The notes below the pieces were generated by a model that was not told the origin of the DNA, did not search any database, and saw only the letters and a list, made by a program, of their open reading frames with translations. 64,000 nt of DNA from Sphingomonas alba (GTDB taxonomy: Bacteria; Pseudomonadota; Alphaproteobacteria; Sphingomonadales; Sphingomonadaceae): the NCBI RefSeq assembly GCF_023516555.1, contig NZ_JAMGBD010000001.1, forward strand, positions 248,001 to 312,000. The letters are read 5' to 3'. Shown piece after piece: positions 10,313 through 19,312 of the stretch (position 1 is the stretch's first letter; the number at the start of each line of letters is the position of its first letter). The translations under genes and the position numbers were made by a program.

Positions 10313-10776
10313 AGCCGGACTCCGGCGCGGTTCTCATTCTCGAACAATTTCTGGTCCGCAGTGACCTCGTCGGGGCCGGGAAGGCGCTCGGCGCGGGCGA
10401 AGACGACGGTGCCGACCGGCTTGCCGGGACTGCCGCCGCCGGGGCCGGCGATGCCGGTGATGGCGACGGCGATATCCGCATTGGATGATTCCAGGGCGCC
10501 CTGGGCCATCGCCCAGGCCGTGGCGACGCTGACGGCGCCGAAGGTTTCGACGACATCGGCGGAAACATGCAAATCGGCCGCCTTGGCCTCGTTAGAATAG
10601 GTGATGTAGCCGGCGTCGAGCACTTCGGATGAGCCGGGGATTTCGGTCAAGGCCGCGCAAACGAGGCCGCCGGTGCAGCTTTCGGCGACGGCGACGGTGC
10701 GGCCCGCCTTGCTGTTCGCCTCGACCACGGCCCGGGCCTTTTCGACCAGTTCGGTGGGAAGCAGATATTCCCTCAT
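10273..10776 (-). CDS. CinA-family nicotinamide-nucleotide amidohydrolase
   Basis: Stand-alone C-terminal CinA domain (167 aa), the PncC type that deamidates NMN to nicotinate mononucleotide. The hallmark TVAVAESCTGG lies near residue 22, the catalytic Ser being in ESCTGG, followed by ITYSNEAK and later AVAITGIAGPGGGSPGKPVG. The ATG at 10776 overlaps the ispDF stop as ATGA. Longer upstream versions of the frame run through ispDF and have no family resemblance. Its 3' end overlaps ratA by 40 bases on the other strand, an unusually large convergent overlap. Confidence 0.92.
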   Translation of the reverse strand: MREYLLPTELVEKARAVVEANSKAGRTVAVAESCTGGLVCAALTEIPGSSEVLDAGYITYSNEAKAADLHVSADVVETFGAVSVATAWAMAQGALESSNADIAVAITGIAGPGGGSPGKPVGTVVFARAERLPGPDEVTADQKLFENENRAGVRLQAALCALDLLMP

Positions 10777-11915
10777 GCTTGCCGCTCCATACGGACGGAG
10801 GCGACTGCCTGGGCGGCAATGCCTTCGCGCCTGCCGGTAAAACCCAGCCGCTCGGTGGTGGTTGCCTTGATGCTGACCGAAGTTTCCGGAAGGTCGAGGA
10901 TACGGGCGACGTTGGCGCGCATGGCAGCGCGATATGGGCCGACCCTGGGCTCTTCGCAAATCACGGTGCAGTCGACATGGTCGATCATCCCGCCGGCAGA
11001 GCGGATCAGGGTGGCGGCGTGTATCAGGAAAATGTCCGACGAAGCGCCTTTCCATTGCGGATCGGAAGGCGGGAAGTGCTGGCCGATATCGCCGAGGCCG
11101 GCAGCGCCGAGCAGCGCGTCGGTGATGGCGTGGAGGACGACGTCGGCGTCGCTGTGGCCGGCGAGGCCGCGCTCATGAGGGACGGCGATGCCGCCCATCA
11201 TCACCGGACCCTCGCCGGCGAAGGCGTGGACGTCATAGCCGAGGCCGGTGCGCGGGGTGAGACGCGCCGTCAGCATCTGCTCGGCGCGGGCGAAGTCGGC
11301 GGCGGTGGTCAGCTTCTCAAGGGCCGGGTCCCCATCGACCAAGGCCACCTTGAAACCCGCACCGCGCACAACCGTCGATTCGTCTGTGGGACTGGGGCCG
11401 CTCCACCGCGAATAAGCGTCGATCAGGCTGGGGAGGCGGAATGCTTGGGGGGTCTGCACCCGGATGAGGCTGGAGCGATCGACTGGCTCGCCAAGATCAG
11501 CGCCAGCAATCGCCAGCGTGTCGGCGACCGGCAGGGTGGGGACAGCGGCAACCTCGTCCCCGAGTGCGATGAGCAATCGATCGACGACCGATGGCGGGCA
11601 GAATGGCCGGGCCGCGTCGTGGACGAGGACGGCATCGCCTTGGATGGCGGCGAGGCCCGCGCGCACGCTGTCGGCGCGCTCCGCTCCGCCGACGATCAGC
11701 GATCCGACGTCCCGCCCTGAGAGCGCCGTCTCGGCCAGTTGTTCCTGGCCCTTTCCGATCACGACACAGACGGAACCAATGCGAGGGTGTGCCGCAAGAG
11801 CGTCGACGGCATGGGCGAGCACGGACTTGCCACCCAACGGTCGATATTGCTTGGGCAGGCCATCGCCCATGCGGGAGCCCGATCCGGCGGCAACGATGAG
11901 GGCGGTGACATGCAT
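10773..11915 (-). CDS. ispDF: Bifunctional IspD/IspF isoprenoid biosynthesis enzyme
   Basis: Fusion of two steps of the methylerythritol phosphate pathway (380 aa). Residues 1 to about 220 form the cytidylyltransferase IspD, with the CTP loop [13 protein letters not shown] and conserved GGAERADSV near residue 77. The rest forms the cyclodiphosphate synthase IspF, with the metal-binding GLGYDVHAF near residue 225, [10 protein letters not shown] and a [10 protein letters not shown] strand near the C-terminus. Such fusions are usual in alphaproteobacteria. dxr, another step of the pathway, is also in this window (41.0-42.2 kb). It is divergent from dusB with a 51-base intergenic promoter region. 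Confidence 0.96.
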   Translation of the reverse strand: MHVTALIVAAGSGSRMGDGLPKQYRPLGGKSVLAHAVDALAAHPRIGSVCVVIGKGQEQLAETALSGRDVGSLIVGGAERADSVRAGLAAIQGDAVLVHDAARPFCPPSVVDRLLIALGDEVAAVPTLPVADTLAIAGADLGEPVDRSSLIRVQTPQAFRLPSLIDAYSRWSGPSPTDESTVVRGAGFKVALVDGDPALEKLTTAADFARAEQMLTARLTPRTGLGYDVHAFAGEGPVMMGGIAVPHERGLAGHSDADVVLHAITDALLGAAGLGDIGQHFPPSDPQWKGASSDIFLIHAATLIRSAGGMIDHVDCTVICEEPRVGPYRAAMRANVARILDLPETSVSIKATTTERLGFTGRREGIAAQAVASVRMERQA

Positions 11916-11966
11916 GGGCGCGCGCCTTGCTCACATCACGGCCCTCCTGTAAAGGCGCGCCTTCCC

Positions 11967-12965
11967 ATGAGCCTTGTGAAGCCCATCCACGTCGGTCCCG
12001 TGACCATCGACGCGCCGGTCATCCTGGCGCCGATGACTGGCGTCACCGATTTGCCGTTCCGCAAGATCGTCAAGCGCTACGGCGCGGGCCTTACCGTCAG
12101 CGAGATGATCGCCAGCCAGGCGATGATCCGCGAGACGCGCCAGTCTCTGCAGAAAGCGGCCTGGGACCCGGTCGAGGAGCCGGTGTCCCTGCAGCTCGCC
12201 GGCTGCACGCCGTTCGAGATGGGTGAGGCGGCGCGACTCAACGAACAGCGAGGCGCGGCGATCATCGACATCAACATGGGCTGCCCGGTGAAGAAGGTCG
12301 TCAATGGCGATGCAGGTTCGGCGCTGATGCGCGACCTGCCGCTCGCCGCCAGCATCATCGACGCAACCGTCAAGGCCGTGAAGGTGCCGGTGACGCTGAA
12401 AATGCGCATGGGCTGGGACCATTCGAGCCTCAATGCGCCCGAGCTGGCACGAATCGCAGAGGACCTCGGCGTTCACATGATCACGGTCCACGGGCGCACG
12501 CGCTGCCAGATGTACAAGGGCAGCGCCGACTGGAGCTTCATCCGCAAGGTCAAGGAAGCGACGAAGCTGCCGGTCATCGCCAACGGCGACATCTGCAGCC
12601 TCGAGGATGCGCGGACGGCGCTCGAGCAGTCCGGCGCCGACGGCGTCATGATCGGCCGCGGCGCCTATGGCCGCCCGTGGCTGCTGGCGCAAGTCATGAG
12701 CGACCTGACGGGCGGCGGTCACAGGCTGGACCCGTCGATGGACGAGCAGCTTGAGGTCATCCTCGAGCAATATGACGCCATGCAGTCACTCTATGGCCGC
12801 CAGACCGGCGTGAATCTCGCCCGCAAACATATCGGCTGGTACACCAAGGGCCTCACCGGATCGGCCGAATTCCGCAACAGCGTCAACCAGCAGGACGATC
12901 CGGCGGTAGTCGTTGAAATGCTGCGGGAATTCTATTCGCCGTGGCTGTCGCGCGCCGCTGCCTGA
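11967..12965 (+). CDS. dusB: tRNA-dihydrouridine synthase (NifR3/DusB type)
   Basis: FMN enzyme (332 aa) that reduces uridines in the tRNA D-loop. The barrel begins with [13 protein letters not shown] near residue 19. NMGCPVKKV carries the catalytic Cys, MRMGWD and [13 protein letters not shown] bind RNA or flavin, and [10 protein letters not shown] near residue 230 closes the FMN site. The start at ATG 11967 gives the ordinary length; the open frame extends upstream without protein-like sequence. In alphaproteobacteria this gene classically heads the nitrogen regulation cluster, and here ntrY follows after 56 bases. Confidence 0.95.
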   Translation: MSLVKPIHVGPVTIDAPVILAPMTGVTDLPFRKIVKRYGAGLTVSEMIASQAMIRETRQSLQKAAWDPVEEPVSLQLAGCTPFEMGEAARLNEQRGAAIIDINMGCPVKKVVNGDAGSALMRDLPLAASIIDATVKAVKVPVTLKMRMGWDHSSLNAPELARIAEDLGVHMITVHGRTRCQMYKGSADWSFIRKVKEATKLPVIANGDICSLEDARTALEQSGADGVMIGRGAYGRPWLLAQVMSDLTGGGHRLDPSMDEQLEVILEQYDAMQSLYGRQTGVNLARKHIGWYTKGLTGSAEFRNSVNQQDDPAVVVEMLREFYSPWLSRAAA

Positions 12966-12996
12966 GACGCCCAAGCAACTGTGTTTTTTATGCAAC

Positions 12997-13018
12997 GCAA
13001 CCGTGCTAGGGCGGTTGC
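12997..13018 (+). other. Stem-loop immediately before ntrY start
   Basis: GCAACCG (12997-13003) pairs perfectly with CGGTTGC (13012-13018) around an eight-base loop, ending three bases before the ntrY ATG at 13022. There is no T-tract and no clear Shine-Dalgarno outside the stem, so it could occlude ribosome entry or define an mRNA end between dusB and ntrY. Confidence 0.4.
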
Positions 13019-13021
13019 TTG

Positions 13022-15313
13022 ATGGACGCCCAAGCCACGGATTCCGACTTGCAGCCCGCCTCTGAAGGGTGGTTGGCTTGGCTCGCCCGCGAGCGCGCCA
13101 GCGGCCGCTTCTATCGCTGGGCGACAATCGGCACGGCCGTCGTCCTGGCGGCGATCCTGATCTCGCTGGTTCCGATCCTCGTTCGGTCTGGCGATCCCGG
13201 GTCCTTGTTGTCACCGCCCCTGATCGCACTCTCCCTGGTCGCCATCCTGATCCCGGCAATTGCGCTGATGGTGCTGCTGTCGCGCCGTTTCGCTCAGACG
13301 CGGGCGAGGGAGGGGGGCCTGGAAGGCGGCACGCTGCATACTCGCCTCGTCGCCTTGTTCTCGGTCATCGCCGCCGTCCCGACCGTTCTCGTCGCCATTT
13401 TCGCGTCGCTCCTGTTCCAGTCCGGCCTGGAGTTCTGGTTTTCCGGCAAGGCGCGAGGGATGATCGAAAATACGGTCGCGGTCGCCCAAAGAACCTATAC
13501 GAACGAAGTGGAGCGCGTATCGCTCGAGACGCTGACCATGAGCGGCGACCTGTCGGGCTACCTTCGTGCTGTCCCCTACGATGATCCGCGGTTTGCCGAG
13601 GGTTTTGGGCGCCAGGTTCTGAACCGCAATCTGAGCGAAGCGATCATCGTCAACGTCGGCCGCGACGGCGTGCTGCGCTCGATAGCCTTGGTCAATCCTT
13701 ATGATCGGCCGCTCGAAAAGGTGATCACCAAGGCAAAGCTGGCCGAACTTGCCAGTAAGGAATCGGTGGCAATCACCAGCAGCGATCGCATCGGAGCGCT
13801 GGTCAAACTGGATTACGCCTCGGGAACATATCTCTACGCAGCGCGCGTGTTCGATCCGCAGTTCCAGCAGCAGATTTCGCGTGCTGGAGAGGTCCAGTCC
13901 ACCTACCGCGAGTTGCTGGACCGCTCCCGGCTCTATCAGCTGCGCTTCAATGCAGCCTTGCTGCTCGGCGCGTTGATCATTGTGGGCTTGTCGATCTTCA
14001 TCGCCTTGAGGATCGCCGATCGCCTTGTGCGGCCTGTCGGTCAGTTGGTCGATGCCGCCGGTCGGATCGAGGGCGGCGATTTCTCGGTTCGGGTGCCAGT
14101 GGCGCCGAAGACCGACGAAATCGGCATGCTGTCGTCGGCCTTCAACAGGATGACCGGTCGCCTTCAGGAGCAGACCGGGGCGTTGGTCGCCGCCAACGAG
14201 CAGCTGGACACACGCCGGGCCTTTATCGAGGCCGTGCTCTCCAGCGTTACAGCCGGTGTTATTGCTCTCGACGACAAACGCCGCGTCCTGCTGATCAATC
14301 GCTCCGCCGAAGGGCTGCTTCGGCCCGATGGCGAGCAGGTTGAAGGGCGAACCATCGATGTGGTTTCGGAAGATCTGGCCGAGTTCCTGAGCACCGAGGC
14401 GCGCGAAGCCAACGTCATTGTCGCCGCCGAGGGTGAGCAGCGGACACTGGCGGTCAAGCGCCTGCGCTATTCCGACGGCACCGTGCTGACCTTCGACGAC
14501 ATTACCGAGCAGTTGAGCGATCAACGCCGTGCAGCCTGGTCGGACATCGCCCGGCGCATTGCGCATGAGATCAAGAACCCGCTGACTCCGATCCAGCTGG
14601 CTGCGGAACGGCTGCAACGGCGCTACGGCAAGGAAGTGACGACCGAGCCAGAGACGTTCGAGCGCCTGACGGGGACCATTGTCCGCCAAGTCGGCGACCT
14701 CAGGAGGATGGTCGATGAATTCTCCAACTTCGCGCGCATGCCGAAACCAGTGTTCCGCGAAGAGAATGTCCACGAGATTGCCCGGGCCGCCCTGTTCCTG
14801 CACGAAGTCGCGCATCCCGGCATGACTTTCTCCATCGACCCCCCGCATGCCGACATCCGTCTTGTCTGTGACCGCCGCCAGCTGGCGCAAGCGCTCACGA
14901 ATGTCGTCAAGAATGCGGTGGAAGCCATTGAAGCCAGACGGAATCGCGGCGATGTCAGCTTCGAAGGCGACAAGGTCGAACTCAAGGTTCGCGAGACCGA
15001 GGAGCAGGTGGTCATCGATGTGATGGACACGGGTGTCGGCCTGCCCGAAGAGCGCGAGCGGTTGACCGAACCCTATATGACGACCCGCGTGAGAGGGACC
15101 GGTCTCGGCCTCGCGATCGTCAAGAAGATCGTCGAAGAACATATGGGCGAAATCGCCTTTCTCGACCGTGCGGGCGGAGGCACGCATGTCCGCATTGCCT
15201 TCGACGTCCACCGCCTGGCGGTGTTGGCGGGAGAGGACACAGCCGAAACCGGCGAAGATGCTGGGCCGCGCCGCGGCGATGACGGCGAATATGATGAGGA
15301 GGACCAGGGCTGA
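13022..15313 (+). CDS. ntrY: Nitrogen regulation sensor histidine kinase NtrY
   Basis: Membrane histidine kinase of about 763 aa. Two N-terminal hydrophobic segments (about residues 37-56 and 66-90) and a third near 115-140 precede a periplasmic region. A fourth membrane helix (ALLLGALIIVGLSIFIALRI) leads to a HAMP domain (RLVRPVGQLVDAAGRIEGG), a PAS domain, and the DHp helix with phosphoacceptor His in RRIAHEIKNPLTPIQ. The ATPase part has N-box NVVKNAVEA, G1 DTGVGLPEE and G2 GTGLGLAIVKKI. It ends in an acidic low-complexity tail. Its stop overlaps the ntrX start as TGATG. Partner of NtrX in nitrogen, redox and envelope regulation. Confidence 0.95.
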   Translation: MDAQATDSDLQPASEGWLAWLARERASGRFYRWATIGTAVVLAAILISLVPILVRSGDPGSLLSPPLIALSLVAILIPAIALMVLLSRRFAQTRAREGGLEGGTLHTRLVALFSVIAAVPTVLVAIFASLLFQSGLEFWFSGKARGMIENTVAVAQRTYTNEVERVSLETLTMSGDLSGYLRAVPYDDPRFAEGFGRQVLNRNLSEAIIVNVGRDGVLRSIALVNPYDRPLEKVITKAKLAELASKESVAITSSDRIGALVKLDYASGTYLYAARVFDPQFQQQISRAGEVQSTYRELLDRSRLYQLRFNAALLLGALIIVGLSIFIALRIADRLVRPVGQLVDAAGRIEGGDFSVRVPVAPKTDEIGMLSSAFNRMTGRLQEQTGALVAANEQLDTRRAFIEAVLSSVTAGVIALDDKRRVLLINRSAEGLLRPDGEQVEGRTIDVVSEDLAEFLSTEAREANVIVAAEGEQRTLAVKRLRYSDGTVLTFDDITEQLSDQRRAAWSDIARRIAHEIKNPLTPIQLAAERLQRRYGKEVTTEPETFERLTGTIVRQVGDLRRMVDEFSNFARMPKPVFREENVHEIARAALFLHEVAHPGMTFSIDPPHADIRLVCDRRQLAQALTNVVKNAVEAIEARRNRGDVSFEGDKVELKVRETEEQVVIDVMDTGVGLPEERERLTEPYMTTRVRGTGLGLAIVKKIVEEHMGEIAFLDRAGGGTHVRIAFDVHRLAVLAGEDTAETGEDAGPRRGDDGEYDEEDQG

Positions 15314-16695
15314 TGGCGCTCGAAGTGTTGGTAGTGGACGATGAGGCCGATATCCGGGAACTGGTCGCCGGGGTCCTGGAAGACGAAGGTTATACCGTCC
15401 GCACCGCCGCCGACAGCACAAGCGCGCTGGACGCCGTCGAGGACCGCCGGCCGAGCCTCGTCCTGCTGGATGTCTGGCTACAGGGCTCCCGCCTCGATGG
15501 CCTTCAGCTCCTGGAGGCGATGAAGAGCCGCGACCCGACGCTGCCGGTGATCATGATTTCCGGCCACGGCAATCTCGACACGGCCGTCGCCGCCATCCGT
15601 GAGGGCGCCGTCGACTTTATCGAAAAGCCGTTCGAAGCTGGGAAGTTGCTGCATCTTGTCGGGCGGGCGACAGAAACCGACCGTCTGCGGCGGGAAAATG
15701 CGGCCTTTCGCCAGCAATTCGCCACCGACGATTATCTTGGCGGCAGTTCGGTCAGCATCAACACGGTGCGCGCCACGCTGAAGAGGGTGGCGCCGACGGG
15801 AAGCCGCGTGCTGATCACCGGGCCTGCCGGCGTCGGCAAGGAAATCGCCGCGCGCATGATCCACAATTGGAGCCCGCGCGCATCGGCGCCTTTCATCACC
15901 GTTTCGGCGGCTATGATGAGCCCGGAACGGATGGAAGAAGAGCTCTTCGGCTCCGAGAACGAGGGCGTCGCCCGGCCGGGCCTGCTGGAGCAGGCGCACG
16001 GCGGCACGCTTTTCCTCGACGAGATTGCGGACATGCCTCTGACGACCCAGGCGAAGATGCTGCGGGTGTTGACCGACCAGAGCTACACCCGGGTTGGCGG
16101 GCAGAGGCCGGTCAAGGTCGACGTGCGCGTCCTCAGCGCAACCTCTCGCGACCTGCAGGACGAAATCGCCGCCGGACGCTTCCGTGAGGACCTCTATTAC
16201 CGCCTCAACGTCGTACCGGTCCGCATTCCGTCGGTCCGGGAGCGCCGTGAAGACATCCCCGACCTGGTGAACCAGTTCCTGACCCGCTTCGCCGCCGAGC
16301 GCCGCATTGTTCCTCCGAGCATTTCCGAGGAAGCGATTGCCGCGCTGCAGGCCCATGACTGGCCTGGCAACGTCCGCCAGCTGAAGAATATCATCGAACG
16401 GACGCTCATCCTGGCGCCGAGCGACCGCGTGGAGTGTATCGAGATTGACCTGTTGCCGCCGGAAATCGTCGAGGGGCAGGGGGCGGGGAGTATCAACACC
16501 ACGTCCATCGCCATCATGGGATCGCCGCTGCGCGAGGCGCGTGAGAGCTTCGAACGTGAATATCTGCGCATCCAGATCCGCCGCTTCTCGGGCAATATCT
16601 CGCGCACCGCCTCGTTCATCGGTATGGAGCGCTCGGCTCTCCACCGGAAGCTGAAAGCGTTGGGCCTTGGGGACAAGCGCGACTTCGACGAATAG
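15313..16695 (+). CDS. ntrX: Nitrogen regulation response regulator NtrX
   Basis: Response regulator (460 aa) with receiver, AAA+ and Fis-type DNA-binding domains. The phosphoacceptor is Asp53 in LLDVW, the conserved Lys is in EKPFEAG near residue 105, Walker A GPAGVGKE is at 170-177, Walker B GTLFLDE lies near 231-237, and the Fis helix-turn-helix (NISRTASFIGMERSALHRKL) ends the protein. The sigma-54 contact loop GAFTGA is missing: after EELFGSENEG the chain passes directly to RPGLLEQAHGG. The gap fits other alphaproteobacterial NtrX proteins and suggests sigma-54-independent control. Cotranscribed with ntrY (TGATG overlap) and nine bases upstream of hfq. Confidence 0.95.
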   Translation: MALEVLVVDDEADIRELVAGVLEDEGYTVRTAADSTSALDAVEDRRPSLVLLDVWLQGSRLDGLQLLEAMKSRDPTLPVIMISGHGNLDTAVAAIREGAVDFIEKPFEAGKLLHLVGRATETDRLRRENAAFRQQFATDDYLGGSSVSINTVRATLKRVAPTGSRVLITGPAGVGKEIAARMIHNWSPRASAPFITVSAAMMSPERMEEELFGSENEGVARPGLLEQAHGGTLFLDEIADMPLTTQAKMLRVLTDQSYTRVGGQRPVKVDVRVLSATSRDLQDEIAAGRFREDLYYRLNVVPVRIPSVRERREDIPDLVNQFLTRFAAERRIVPPSISEEAIAALQAHDWPGNVRQLKNIIERTLILAPSDRVECIEIDLLPPEIVEGQGAGSINTTSIAIMGSPLREARESFEREYLRIQIRRFSGNISRTASFIGMERSALHRKLKALGLGDKRDFDE

Positions 16696-16704
16696 GAGAT
16701 CAAG

Positions 16705-17199
16705 GTGGCCGACAAGGCGATGAGCCTGCAGGACCAGTTCCTCAACAGCGTCCGGCGTTCAAAGACGCCGGTGACGATCTTCCTGATGAAGGGCGTCAAG
16801 CTGCAGGGCATCATCACCTGGTTCGACGCTTTTTCGATGCTGCTTCGCCGTGATGGTGGGGCGCAGTTGCTCTACAAGCATGCCATTTCGACCATCATGC
16901 CGACGTCCGTGCCAGAAGGATTGCCGCAGCCTACGGTAGCGGAAGGCAAGAAGCCGGCGTTGCAGGATGTGTTCCTCGCCGCCGCGCATCGCCAGAAGGA
17001 ACCGATGACGATCTTCCTCGTCAATGGCGTGATGCTGCAAGGGACCGTCCAGGGCTTCGACCAATTTTCCATCCTGCTGGAGCGCGGCGGGCAGGTGCAG
17101 ATCGTCTACAAGCATGCCGTCTCAACCCTGCAGCCGGCGCATCCGCTCGATTTGGCGGGCCATGGCGGCGAGGGAGAAGGCGAAGGGGACACCGCCTGA
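16705..17199 (+). CDS. hfq: RNA chaperone Hfq with two tandem Sm domains
   Basis: Protein of 164 aa, roughly twice a normal Hfq (about 80 aa). Sm domain 1 spans residues 7-66: [24 protein letters not shown] and the proximal-face YKHAIS (57-62). Sm domain 2 spans about 86-144: [24 protein letters not shown] and YKHAVS (135-140). A linker of about 18 residues and an acidic Gly-rich tail complete it. Both copies keep the RNA-binding Gln and Lys positions, but repeat 2 has degraded the basic rim (HRQK instead of RRSK). Three chains could build a pseudo-hexamer. Tandem Hfq is known from sphingomonads. The start is GTG with AGGAG (16694-16698) upstream. Confidence 0.95.
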   Translation: MADKAMSLQDQFLNSVRRSKTPVTIFLMKGVKLQGIITWFDAFSMLLRRDGGAQLLYKHAISTIMPTSVPEGLPQPTVAEGKKPALQDVFLAAAHRQKEPMTIFLVNGVMLQGTVQGFDQFSILLERGGQVQIVYKHAVSTLQPAHPLDLAGHGGEGEGEGDTA

Positions 17200-18494
17200 G
17201 CGTCTTCAACCGTAGCGACGAAGCCGGAATCACCCGCGGCGAGCGCGCCGTGCTTGCCCTTCCCGATGACGGATCCGCGAAGAATCTGCGCAGCGCCGAG
17301 GCGCGGCTCGATGAGGCTGCCGGCCTTGCCGAGGCGATCGGCATCGATGTTGTCGACCGTCGGGCGTTCCGCCTGCGTGCGGCGCGGCCCGCGACGCTGT
17401 TCGGAAAAGGGCAGGCCGAGGCCATCGCCGAGATGGTCGAGGAGAACGAAGCGGGACTGTTGATTGTCGACGCGGCCCTTTCTCCGGTACAGCAGAAGAG
17501 CCTGGAGGACGTCACCAAGGCGAAGGTGATCGATCGGACGGGCCTGATCCTGGAAATTTTCGGCGAGCGGGCAGCGACGGCGGAAGGGCGGCTGCAGGTG
17601 GAACTGGCCCACCTCGACTACCAGGCCGGGCGCCTGGTGCGGAGCTGGACCCACCTCGAGCGCCAGCGCGGCGGATTCGGCTTCCTTGGCGGTCCGGGTG
17701 AAACGCAGATCGAGGCCGACAGGCGCCTGATACGCGATCGGATGGCCAAGATCCGGCGCGAGCTGGAGCAAGTGAAGCGGACACGCGGGCTGCACCGCGA
17801 CCGGCGGCAACGGGCGCCATGGCCGGTGATTGCCCTGGTCGGCTATACGAACGCCGGTAAATCCACCCTTTTCAACCGGATGACGCGGGCCACGGTAATG
17901 GCGGAAGACCTCCTGTTCGCGACGCTCGATCCGACCTTGCGCGAAATCCGCCTGCCGGGGTTCGACAAGGCGATCCTGTCGGACACGGTCGGCTTCGTAT
18001 CGGACCTGCCAACGGAGCTGGTCGCAGCATTCCGCGCGACGCTGGAAGAGGTGGTCGCCGCGGATCTCATCCTTCACGTCCGCGACCTGGCGCATCCGGA
18101 TAGCGATGCGCAGGCGGCGGATGTCGAGGCGGTGCTGGAGACATTGGGCCTGGCCGGACAGAATGCGCCCCCACGGCTTGAGGTATGGAACAAGATCGAC
18201 GCCTTGGAGCCGGCCGCGCGTGAGGCGATGCTCAATGAGGTCGCCCGCCGCGAGGATGTCGTCGCCATCTCAGCACTGACGGGAGAGGGGCTGGACAGGC
18301 TTCGCGACGCCATTTCCGAGCGCCTGCAGGCGGGATCGGAAGTGCATCGGCTGACGTTGCCGGTCACCGATGGTGAGCGGCTGGCATGGCTGCATTCGCG
18401 CGGTGAGGTGCTCGATCAACAAGTCAGTGATGACGTGATGCAGGTGGCGGTGCGTTTGTCGCCCGACAATTGGGCACGATTTCAGGCGCTCTGA
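17196..18494 (+). CDS. hflX: Ribosome-associated GTPase HflX (probable CTG start)
   Basis: GTPase that splits stalled ribosomes (432 aa from CTG, 414 from GTG 17250). The N-terminal domain is followed by the Gly-rich linker [15 protein letters not shown], the coiled-coil region and the G domain. Its G1 is [10 protein letters not shown]3 is DTVGF and G4 is NKID. The C-terminal domain matches HflX. No ATG, GTG or TTG lies upstream in frame before 17250. A CTG at 17196 would overlap the hfq TGA as CTGA, matching the ATGA/GTGA overlaps seen elsewhere here, and gives a typical SVFNRSDE opening. Position beside hfq is the classic hfq-hflX order. Confidence 0.93.
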   Translation: MSVFNRSDEAGITRGERAVLALPDDGSAKNLRSAEARLDEAAGLAEAIGIDVVDRRAFRLRAARPATLFGKGQAEAIAEMVEENEAGLLIVDAALSPVQQKSLEDVTKAKVIDRTGLILEIFGERAATAEGRLQVELAHLDYQAGRLVRSWTHLERQRGGFGFLGGPGETQIEADRRLIRDRMAKIRRELEQVKRTRGLHRDRRQRAPWPVIALVGYTNAGKSTLFNRMTRATVMAEDLLFATLDPTLREIRLPGFDKAILSDTVGFVSDLPTELVAAFRATLEEVVAADLILHVRDLAHPDSDAQAADVEAVLETLGLAGQNAPPRLEVWNKIDALEPAAREAMLNEVARREDVVAISALTGEGLDRLRDAISERLQAGSEVHRLTLPVTDGERLAWLHSRGEVLDQQVSDDVMQVAVRLSPDNWARFQAL

Positions 18495-19225
18495 GCCGCT
18501 TTTGCCTTCACCCAGAGTTCTTCCATCTGATCGAGATCCATGTCGTTGAAGCCAGGCTCGGCCTCGATGGTGCGGAAGCGGCGTTCGAACTTGCGATTGG
18601 CTTCGCGCAGCGCCGCTTCCGGTTCAATGTTGAGATGGCGTGCGAGATTGACGACGGCGAATAGAAGGTCGCCCATTTCCTCCAGCTTGCGGTCATGGCT
18701 TGTCTCCGCCTCGAGCTCGGCCAGTTCCTCATCGATCTTGGCGCGTGGGCCGCTGGCGTCGGGCCAGTCGAAGCCGGTGCGCGCAGCGCGGCGCTGCAGT
18801 TTGGCGGCCCGTTCGAGGGCCGGCAACGCAAGGGCAACGCCGGCCAAAGCGCTCTTGTCGGGGTCTTGCGCGCGTTCCTCGGCCTTGATGATCTCCCAGA
18901 GGTGATGGCCGCCTTCGGCCGCGTTGCCGAAGATGTGCGGGTGGCGGCGCTCCATCTTGGAGCAAATGCGGTCGACGACGTCGTCCAGCGTGAAGTAGCC
19001 GGCTTCTTCGGCCATGCGGGCATGGAAGACGACCTGGAGCTGTAGATCGCCGAGTTCGTCTGCGAGCGCATCCATGTCGTCGCGGGCGATGGCGTCGGCG
19101 ACTTCGTAGGCTTCCTCGATCGTGTAGGGCGCGATGGTCGCGAAAGTCTGCACGCTGTCCCATTCACAACCGGTCTTCGGATCGCGAAGCCGCCGCATGA
19201 TCTCGATGAGCCGCTCAAGAGGCAC
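18482..19225 (-). CDS. mazG: Nucleoside triphosphate pyrophosphohydrolase MazG
   Basis: House-cleaning enzyme (247 aa) hydrolysing NTPs to NMP and pyrophosphate. Two MazG repeats are visible: the first with EEAYEVADAI near residue 36 and ELGDLQLQVVFHA near residue 58, the second with DEELAELEAE and EEMGDLLFAVVNLARHL near residues 180-210. The motif CEWDSVQTFATI near residue 18 is a variant of the usual CPWD-type entry sequence. The start is GTG at 19225. It overlaps the convergent hflX 3' end by 13 bases. Confidence 0.95.
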   Translation of the reverse strand: MPLERLIEIMRRLRDPKTGCEWDSVQTFATIAPYTIEEAYEVADAIARDDMDALADELGDLQLQVVFHARMAEEAGYFTLDDVVDRICSKMERRHPHIFGNAAEGGHHLWEIIKAEERAQDPDKSALAGVALALPALERAAKLQRRAARTGFDWPDASGPRAKIDEELAELEAETSHDRKLEEMGDLLFAVVNLARHLNIEPEAALREANRKFERRFRTIEAEPGFNDMDLDQMEELWVKAKAAQSA

Positions 19226-19312
19226 GAAGAGGCCCTTTCTCTCTATAATCTGTAAGTCTGATAATATGCATTATGTAAAGTGTAGAGGCACTCAGAGGGG
19301 GTTTGCGGCGAA

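Noticed and set aside
13211-15421. Long minus-strand open frames such as 736 codons opposite ntrY, 620 codons opposite alaS and 423 opposite the acyl-CoA ligase
   Set aside because: They are antisense shadows of confident genes in GC-rich DNA and lack any family-like sequence.
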